Assembly (NCBI RefSeq): GCF_034702125.1
Contig: NC_085860.1
Coordinates: 21,680,484 to 21,744,483 of the forward strand
DNA length: 64,000 bases
Origin: Engraulis encrasicolus
Lineage: Eukaryota; Chordata; Actinopteri; Clupeiformes; Engraulidae
Reading direction: 5' to 3'
Position numbers and translations under genes: made by a program. Below the pieces are notes generated by a model. That model ran no database searches. It was not told where the DNA came from and saw only the letters and a program-made list of their open reading frames with translations. Below, one piece after another: positions 58,885 through 64,000 of the stretch; positions within the stretch are counted from its first letter, which is position 1, and each line of letters starts with the position of its first letter.

Positions 58885-61870
58885 TTGTAACTAATCTTGT
58901 GGTGATTACAATAATGAAGTGAGACTTTATTCCGTTTCAAGCGTTTACTAAATTAAAGAACTTAACATATTTACAGCGAGTGGTTGGCTTGAATTGTCTG
59001 CATCCTTAACCTTAAGAATCACTGTGCGTATGACGTAACACGCACAATGTCCCATCATGGGTTTAAGGATTTAAGAGCAAGATAATTATCTTTGTAAACC
59101 AAGCAAGAAAGGCACTTTCTGTCTTACTAACAAATAGACTGTATTTCATGCAAAGAAGAGAGTCACCGGAGCATCTTCAGATGTGGAAAAATTACTGTTT
59201 TATTGGGAAAGTGCCAAGACTATACTGTATATATGTGGAAAAGTTACCCCCTTGCTAGACTTTTCCCCAAATGTTCCCGACGTTGTCCCTGCACTTAACT
59301 GACAAACATTTCCCGACACATGCACACACCTGCACGCGACACTCGGCAAGTTCATCACACGCGATACCGGTTTAGCGCGTTTTGAACCCATTCATATTTC
59401 ACCCTCACGTAGCGTTGCCCATATTTCTGTACTCACCAGTTTTCATCCACAACATCTCCGCAAGCCGCGAGGTACCCGCTGGTTTTGCTCCATCCAACAT
59501 TTCCACCACAAACACCTGTAGTCCCACGCCATAGCACCTACACTGAACGCATTCACTTCCTTGTTGTGCGCCCCGCCATCAATGGTCCCCCGAGAAGCTT
59601 CTTCTTCTTCTTCTTTTTGAGTTTTTAATGGCGGTTGGCAGCTTAGCGAAAAAGCAGCATTACCGCCACTTGCTGGGCTGGGGTGTGGATGCAAGAGAGC
59701 CTATTCTGAGCCTAAGCTGGGAAAGAAAGGGAAAAGGGGAAAGAGAGAAAAGAAAAGAAAAGAAAAGAAAAGGAAAATAATAGTAGTAATAATAGTAATA
59801 ATAATAACAAAACAAAACAAAACAAAAATTCAAAAGAAATTATGAGGGTAGCACTAGATTCTGTTGATAAGCCCTGTATCCCTCAGAAACCTAAACACAT
59901 GGTTGAAGCAGATGTGACCAGAGCCTAACTTTAAAATCTCCTTTAGGTTTAGTCTTAGCTTAGCCCTTCTGAGCTGCTCTATTAGAGTCTCCCTTTCTGT
60001 CTGATAGCATGGACAGTGACAGATCACATGCTCCAGTGTTTCTGGACTATCACAGAACTGGCATTTACCATCTGCGTGCTTCTTCATAATTGCAAGGGTA
60101 CTGTTAAGCTTAGTGTGTCCAAATCGCATTCTTGACAGTGCATCTTCCTCTCCCTTACTCCTGTTCGATGATCTGCATCTTTCTAGCTTGTCTTGGATGT
60201 CATGTAGATGTCTTCCTGTTACCTCACTGTCCCATAGGGATTGCCATTGCTCTCTCACTTTATGCTTTATAATGCTTTTAATTTCAGCCTTGCTGTAGTC
60301 TATTTCCAGGTCTACTTCGCTGTTGCTAGCTGCCTCCTTGGCAACTTCATCGGCTTGTTCATTACCTGCTACACCTATATGAGCAGGTACCCACACAAAC
60401 GAGAGGTTGGCACCCTCTTTTTGTAGCACGTCTGAGACTTGTGCTATATTCCACACTATATCTTGTCTGGATTTTGACTGCCATGTTTTAATACTGATCA
60501 GCGCTGAACTGCAGTCTGATGCAATAACTGCCTTCTTCGGTCTGTTCTTCTCCATCCACTGCAAAGCCAGCCACATAGCTATTAACTCAGCTGTGTATAC
60601 TGCTAGATCATCAGGAATTCTCCTGCCCACTTCAATTCTGAGTTCTGGGATAACAAATGCCACTCCAACTCTCTTGTCAGAGAAACCCGAGCTGTCAGAG
60701 TTGCAATGTTTTTGTATTTTTTGTTTGATGACGTGTTTGGTAATTGCAGTTAGGGTTCCAAACTAGCGATAGGAAAGAAGAAAATATATTTTTGATAACT
60801 GAAAATATGTGTAATGTTATTAGGATTATGGTATGTTTAGTTTTGTTATGATTTATTTCTTTATTGTGTTAATTGTGTTGTGCACCATTCTCCCGCCACT
60901 TTGTAACGACGTGACTAATGGGTAGTCCCATAAATAGGCGGCGCTTTTGCCATTCTGGAGAGAGCGGCGCAGGGAGAGCAGCTTGCTGTGAGGCTGAGAG
61001 AGTACTGGTTTGTGGACATTTAACCCTTTGAATCCCGATTAGTTTTGTATTTGATTATTTTGAAGTTTATCATTTCAGTTTGAACAACCCTCGTGTTGAT
61101 TTTTGTTTGTAGCCTTTTTGAAAGTTTTTGTTTATCACTTTTTAGCACTGTAAGTAAACCAGCACTCCTACTATATATATTTCACCCAAAAGGAGAATAT
61201 CAAAGGTGGGAGTATTTAGGGTAACCTTACAATTCTTCAACACCAAAGGGATACGTCATAAAACAGCAAAGGAAGCCATTCAAGAGAGGGGGGGGGGGGG
61301 GGGTTGCAGATCAGACTACAAAAAACGTATTTCATTTACAAACAAATAAACAGACAGTATTTCATGATCACCTAGGTTGAACTTTGATGAAGGACTGAGC
61401 ATCTTAAATACAATATGTTTGGGAGCATAGAACAGTGCAGCGAACCTTTATCGTTTCCTCAAGATATGACTTATAATCATAATAATGATGATAATAATAA
61501 TAATAATAATAATAATCATAATGATGATTTTATTTGTATAGCACAAAATCATACATAAAATGTAGCTCTAAGAGCTTAACAAACAGATTAAAATCCATAA
61601 AATAATCCACAATTAAAACAATAACCAATACCCATGTATAACTGACATTGCATGACATGTTACTGCATTCCTTTCCTTCCTCCGGGCAGGTGAATGCTAA
61701 CGATGACAGAGGAGTGCTGTTGGGGAAATGGGGAGAAGGGGACTACCATGGATGTGTGCCCCCTACCCGCTGGAATGGAAGCGTGGACATTCTCAGGCGC
61801 TGGAGTGACGGCGGCACAAGGCCTGTCCGGTATGGGCAGTGCTGGGTGTTTGCAGCGGTGGCCTGCACAG
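44194..61870 (+). CDS. Transglutaminase 2 (tandem paralogue, TGM2/TGM5-like), 5' part of gene
   Basis: Seven coding pieces: 44194-44206, 45230-45406, 54540-54662, 54924-55025, 56621-56739, 57406-57534, 61690-61870 (844 nt, 281 residues), continuing past the window. The start ATG GCT GAC CAA fits the family start and follows a TATA box. The N-terminal beta-sandwich ([51 protein letters not shown]) is followed by the core through the catalytic Cys at residue 272 (codon 61840-61842, GQCWVFA). The beta-sandwich exon that is unbroken in known vertebrate TGMs is split here by a 261 bp GC-AG intron. The gene is in tandem with transglutaminase 1 and shares its exon lengths and intron sequence. Exons for His, Asp and the C-terminal barrels were not found before 64000. 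Confidence 0.92.
45230..45406 (+). CDS. Transglutaminase 2, exon 2
   Basis: 177 bp, acceptor CCTTTACAG, donor CTGG|GTGAGT. It carries the family motif [20 protein letters not shown] and ends in YSLVLRLG. Confidence 0.94.
46823..50579 (-). pseudogene. LINE ORF2 (endonuclease and reverse transcriptase), broken
   Basis: The APE-type endonuclease (50579-49620) is readable: [46 protein letters not shown]. The frame stops at TAA 49620 and has further stops and shifts. The RT follows in pieces: [17 protein letters not shown] near 49100, [14 protein letters not shown] near 48740, LADDTTIF near 48440. A 277-residue C-terminal open frame (47656-46823) carries the [18 protein letters not shown]ys/His knuckle. 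Undetermined bases at about 47482 and 47966 lie inside it. Confidence 0.88.
50732..51634 (-). CDS. LINE ORF1 protein (L1 ORF1p-like, coiled coil plus RRM), intact
   Basis: 300 residues without interruption. It has a disordered, acidic N-terminus, then a heptad-rich coiled coil at about residues 120-185 ([19 protein letters not shown]). RRM-like [15 protein letters not shown] follows at about 190, then the C-terminal domain GTVHRLGK...RQVILQF. This is the architecture of L1 ORF1p, an RNA-binding trimeric chaperone. The start is 113 bp from the 5' end of the element. Selection on it is not implied, since ORF2 is dead. Confidence 0.85.
   Translation of the reverse strand: MSAKTVKMMFHDFETSGSEKNSTLEIGAEVSLATANGANDNADGLQEETEEMDAACAVVRRRQHSPPSNVNVSAKKQRGMPKIMNETVSNVDVLAAIQNLTALVEDFGTQLKQNNIMIANVAKTAEFNSANIKEGQVKTKVLEKAVRELQKENRELKEKTEELERYQRRWNLRLNGLPETEGENTREAVAELISKMMPGWSQKMDIILGTVHRLGKPTPGKTRQVILQFISRTHRDALWKQAKEDRVCAEMRVRFKEDLTKAERDARSVLWPKIELARQQGMKAFFRGPFGFINGQRIRE
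53501..54530 (+). repeat. 1 kb TG-rich cryptic repeat abutting exon 3a
   Basis: Pure (TG)n at the left grades into TGTGTGCATGCCTGCGTGCG-like units. It runs to within 10 bp of the splice acceptor at 54539, so there is no normal pyrimidine tract. All open frames in it are artefacts of the dinucleotide repeat. Confidence 0.9.
54540..54662 (+). CDS. Transglutaminase 2, exon 3a (5' half of the split exon)
   Basis: Begins after CTGTGCAG, where a 1 kb TG-rich tract runs right up to the acceptor. It encodes [40 protein letters not shown]. Reading on without splicing meets a TAG in the next repeat copy, so the exon has to end here, at ATAG|GCAAGT. Confidence 0.85.
54663..54923 (+). other. Duplication-derived GC-AG intron inside a conserved TGM exon
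   Basis: 261 bp between ATAG|GCAAGT and CCTGTAG|GCAAGTACAGCC. The TAGGCAAGTACA core occurs three times (54660, 54746, 54921). The first two copies share about 45 further bases (to GACTGCATTCT) followed by (AAT)n. The third is the true coding continuation. Removing it as a GC-AG intron rebuilds DTPIGKYSLA with no change. Confidence 0.75.
54705..54906 (+). repeat. Two (AAT)n tracts inside the GC-AG intron
   Basis: (AAT)n at 54705-54733 and 54792-54906, separated by the second TAGGCAAGT copy. Confidence 0.95.
54924..55025 (+). CDS. Transglutaminase 2, exon 3b (3' half of the split exon)
   Basis: 102 bp, phase 1 to 1. It encodes [20 protein letters not shown], then [13 protein letters not shown] and donor AAAG|GTGGAC. 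Together with exon 3a it gives 225 bp, near the size of the single exon in other vertebrate TGMs. Confidence 0.88.
55185..55413 (+). mobile_element. Foldback MITE in intron 3 of transglutaminase 2
   Basis: Ends CACTCTCAGAAATAAAGGTA and complement-like TACTGTTATTTCTGAGAGTG; inner arms around GGGGAGTACCA. Confidence 0.75.
55644..55796 (+). repeat. (CT)n then (CA)n compound microsatellite
   Basis: CT at 55644-55688 and CA at 55714-55795, in intron 3 of transglutaminase 2. Confidence 0.95.
55884..56070 (-). mobile_element. tRNA-derived SINE, full length
   Basis: Perfect 19 bp target duplication GGGCCCTTAGAATCTTTAA (55865-55883 and 56071-56089). On the minus strand: A-box-like TGAGGCGCAGCGCACTAAG, B box GGTTCGAGTCC, body and AAATAAAGGCATAAAAG tail. 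The best preserved member here; inside intron 3 of transglutaminase 2. Confidence 0.85.
56621..56739 (+). CDS. Transglutaminase 2, exon 4
   Basis: 119 bp, acceptor CCCCCTGCAG, donor GGACAG|GTAGGC. It encodes [20 protein letters not shown], then [20 protein letters not shown], matching ADAVYL...IYQGS...PWNFGQ of TGM2. Confidence 0.95.
56778..57021 (+). mobile_element. Foldback MITE after exon 4 of transglutaminase 2
   Basis: Imperfect inverted arms, both containing TAATGGGGGCA and TGTTTACAT. A left-arm copy is at 27617-27675. Confidence 0.6.
57406..57534 (+). CDS. Transglutaminase 2, exon 5
   Basis: 129 bp, phase 0-0. It encodes [20 protein letters not shown], then [20 protein letters not shown] and SCM. 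It is the paralogue of exon 1709-1837. Confidence 0.95.
57572..57934 (+). mobile_element. RTE-type LINE 3' tail or derived SINE
   Basis: Contains GTGCAGAGCTCCGCCAAGGA at the start. Near the end it has AACTTTTTGAGTTATCCTGC, then ACAAACAAACAGACAAACC and CATAACCTCTTTGGCGGAGG. These are familiar from RTE-family 3' ends in fish. Non-coding. Confidence 0.55.
57975..58091 (+). repeat. (GT)n/(GA)n microsatellite
   Basis: GT tract to 58058, then GA to 58091; borders the LINE fragment. Confidence 0.9.
58090..58550 (-). pseudogene. LINE 3' fragment (L1/Tx1-group-like)
   Basis: A minus-strand frame 58504-58214 reads [20 protein letters not shown], then [20 protein letters not shown] and [10 protein letters not shown] recognise this as the tail region (AIWLTRK, VEY.YY.L, WCVGG) of a fish LINE ORF2, though the clade is uncertain. 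Truncated at the 5' end. Confidence 0.5.
58577..58882 (+). repeat. (GA)n and (CA)n flanking an intron block shared with transglutaminase 1
   Basis: (GA)n at 58577-58659 and (CA)n at 58787-58882. The 125 bp between them (CTGGGTCTGCCAGCTATTGG and on) matches 3260-3380 in transglutaminase 1, which is also flanked by (GA)n and (TG)n. Confidence 0.9.
59596..60760 (-). pseudogene. I/Nimb-type LINE, 3' fragment with RNase H domain
   Basis: A 269-codon minus-strand frame (60663-59854), readable in frame a further ~30 codons upstream, encodes an RNase H fold ([51 protein letters not shown]). A C-terminal [20 protein letters not shown] knuckle follows. RNase H plus this knuckle is typical of I-clade LINEs. 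The 3' tail ends in a GAAGAAGAAG repeat on the minus strand (about 59596-59610). The 5' end is truncated; it lies in intron 5 of transglutaminase 2. Confidence 0.82.
61690..61870 (+). CDS. Transglutaminase 2, exon 6 (catalytic cysteine)
   Basis: 181 bp, phase 0 to 1. It encodes [20 protein letters not shown] through [11 protein letters not shown] to [14 protein letters not shown]. It is the paralogue of exon 5039-5219. The following exon is not found before the window ends. Confidence 0.95.
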
Positions 61871-62074
61871 GTGAGCTGTCTTGTTGTAGAATAGCATATG
61901 ATATATACCGGTAATAGAATAGAATCTAATACAATAGCATATAAAAGAATACAATGTAATCAAATAATGAGAGTAATAGAATTTGGAATTGAATTTATAG
62001 AGTCTGACTATATCTCTGCAGAGCTGGAATGGAATTTTATTTCCTGCATGTCATGCAATGTCATGTGTGTCTAT

Positions 62075-63067
62075 CAGAGATGGGACCAAGTCACTAATTT
62101 GCAAGTCGCAAGTAAGTCTCAAGTCCTTCCAATCAAGTCCGAGTCAAGTCACAAGTTACGACACATTTGACCAAGTCAAGTCCAAGTCCAAGTCGTGCCA
62201 AAGCCAAGTCAAGTCAAGTCCAAGTCCAAGTCCAAGTCGTGCCAAAGCCAAGTCAAGTCCAAGTCTTATGCCAAGCCTTGTGTTCTATGTGCAATATTGA
62301 CAATTACCTTTGGTCATGAATTCATTACCTCTCCACACTGCTTTGCATGTCCCCCTTCGCCAGTCATGTCCCGAAAATCGACCATGGTATACTATGATTT
62401 CAGTTTTTTGAGCATGGTTCGGCATTGGTTTTTGGTTTTACTTGGTTTAACTATAAATTGAACCATGGTTTTACTCTGAAAACTAACCATGATTTTACCA
62501 CGGTTTATAATTATTCATTAAATTACTTTCATCTTTTATCCAACGCATATATTAGTGACAGTCCTTTGAGCAATATGGGGTTAGGTGCCTTGCTCAAGGG
62601 CACTTCAGTCATGGATGGAGATGTAGGAAGAGGTGGGTTTAAGGGTGGGATTCAAACCTGCAACTCTGTGATCTCCAGCCCAACTCCCTAACCATTACAG
62701 CACGGCTGCAGACAAGCTTTCATGTTTGTTTGGGTGACCATGCAACCCACAATTGATCATATATATTTTTTAGCATGGTTTTTGACTATGGTTGAAGGTA
62801 AATCATTTATTTTTTCTTTCTTTCATGCATTTTTTTCACACACAAAATGCAAAAATATATATATATATATATTCATTGACTTGGAGCACAATTGCAAGTC
62901 ATTGCAAGCTAAAACTGTCAAGTCGAGTCAAGTCTCAAGTCAATAGCGTACAAGTCGAGTCAAGTCACAAGTCATTCCTAATATTGGCAAGTCAAGTCTC
63001 AAGTCGAGTCATTTGTGACTCAAGTCACAAGTCAGTCCGAGTCACAAGTCACAAGTCCACATCTCTG
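62075..63067 (+). mobile_element. hAT non-autonomous element made of CAAGTC repeats
   Basis: Perfect 8 bp target duplication GTGTCTAT (62067-62074 and 63068-63075), ends CAGAGATGGG and CACATCTCTG. Both arms are degenerate (AAGTC)n-like arrays in inverted sense. The paralogous intron of transglutaminase 1 (near 5405) lacks it. Confidence 0.85.
62545..62712 (-). mobile_element. AFC-like tRNA-derived SINE nested in a hAT element
   Basis: On the minus strand: A-box-like TGCTGTAATGGTTAGGGAG, B box GGTTTGAATCC, then the familiar CCCTTGAGCAAGGCACCTAA. Confidence 0.65.
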
Positions 63068-63433
63068 GTGTCTATTGTCTTGGTATTACTAAAGAGATAA
63101 TTGACATGGATATTATTGTGGTAATTGACATGGTTAGCATGGTATTGGTCTACAGCAGAGGTGTCAACATTTACAGTGGGCCAAAATGAAAATCTGGAAA
63201 GTTGGGAGCTGAATTCCATATTTATTCCCAAATGCACTGAAACTGCATATATTAAATACTTAGAGGTACACTGTGCAGGAAATGGCCAAAAAAGGTACTG
63301 CAACTATGCTGCTTGTTGAAACTGGGTTGGCTATTGCCAAATTTGTATATGTGTATATGTCAGCCTATGTATAGCATGTGCTGTTATACTAGTCTGCGAG
63401 CCTATTCTCATGCGCCTTCGTAGAGGACCCACA

Positions 63434-63645
63434 ATATAAATCTATTCATTGTGTGGTACCGTTACGATAAAACCCTGTTTTTCGTGGTTGGGCGACACCT
63501 CCATTGCCCACTAAAATTGGCTCCTGAATCGTAAAGCTACCACAAATCAGACAGCCCATTAAAATGTATAGGCTCATGGAGGTGTCACCCAACCACGAAA
63601 AACGGGGGTTTTCTCCTAATGGTACCATGCTATGAATAGATTTAT
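63434..63645 (+). mobile_element. Palindromic MITE near the window end
   Basis: Inverted arms AAATCTATTCAT...GGTACC and TTTTTCGTGGTTGGG...ACACCTCCA against their complements. Confidence 0.7.
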
Positions 63646-64000
63646 ATCCACGCTACCTCTACGACCCAGCGTGTGACACGCTTAAGTCTCTGCCCCTCCC
63701 GGGCAGCTCATGGGGCTGGGAAAATCAAAAACTTTGACTGGGCTGTAATGGACTGATCAAACCTATTTTCCGATCCACCTTGCATCCCCTCCTAGATCAC
63801 ACATATGCTGTACCTGGACTACACAGCAGATGTCGCATGTCTGACGTGCAGCCACTTCAGCTGCGGTGCACATTGTAGTCTCTAACCCAGTTTCGCCCAA
63901 AAAACAAAATAACCTTTCTTGCCTGCCGAAAATGAGTGGTTTTACAACGGCAATCCAAACGTTTCAAAATCACTGCTATCAAAATGTGAAATCCAGAGCA

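Noticed and set aside
61871..64000. Next transglutaminase 2 exon ([10 protein letters not shown])
   Set aside because: No match in any frame before the end; it probably lies beyond the window.

Overview
The window is vertebrate, almost certainly teleost, nuclear DNA. Genes are split into short exons with GT-AG introns. Long (TG)n, (GA)n and (AAT)n tracts are abundant, and the repeats (tRNA-derived SINEs, L1/L2/RTE/I-type LINE pieces, hAT and TA-flanked MITEs) are of kinds common in ray-finned fish. The species cannot be fixed from the sequence. Two bases are undetermined (n, near 47482 and 47966).

Three host genes lie in the same (+) orientation. (1) 1709-12138: the 3' part of a transglutaminase, nine exons carrying the whole catalytic triad and both C-terminal beta-barrels; its N-terminal exons lie before the window. 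(2) 25036-26740: a complete four-exon secreted avidin-like biotin-binding protein. (3) 44194-61870 and onward: the 5' part of a second transglutaminase, from the start codon to the catalytic-Cys exon; the rest lies past the end. The transglutaminases are tandem paralogues that still share recognisable intron sequence. A broken exosc6 (MTR3) copy sits on the minus strand just after gene 1.

Layout. 1-12.1 kb: transglutaminase 1, with MITEs and (TG)n in its introns. 12.6-13.0 kb: exosc6 pseudogene. 13.0-24.7 kb: satellites, a 2.6 kb TA-flanked transposon holding four tRNA-like modules, a 1.2 kb foldback and a segment present in two to three copies. 25.0-26.9 kb: avidin. 26.9-31.0 kb: AT-rich, little recognisable. 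31.0-43.9 kb: nested transposons (hAT with tandem MITEs, an L2 LINE piece, a 3.6 kb element with TGTCAC/GTGACA ends, SINEs). 44.0-64 kb: transglutaminase 2. Its second intron holds another copy of the 2.6 kb transposon, itself interrupted by a 5.2 kb L1-type LINE.

The most notable signal is in transglutaminase 2. One conserved coding exon is split by a 261 bp stretch made of repeated pieces of that same exon plus (AAT)n. The frame is restored exactly only if the stretch is spliced out as a GC-AG intron (AG|GCAAGT ... TAG|GCAAGT). This looks like a recent intron gain by tandem duplication, with a middle copy resembling a recursive splice site. Several transposons can be compared with an empty or uninterrupted paralogous site inside the same window.
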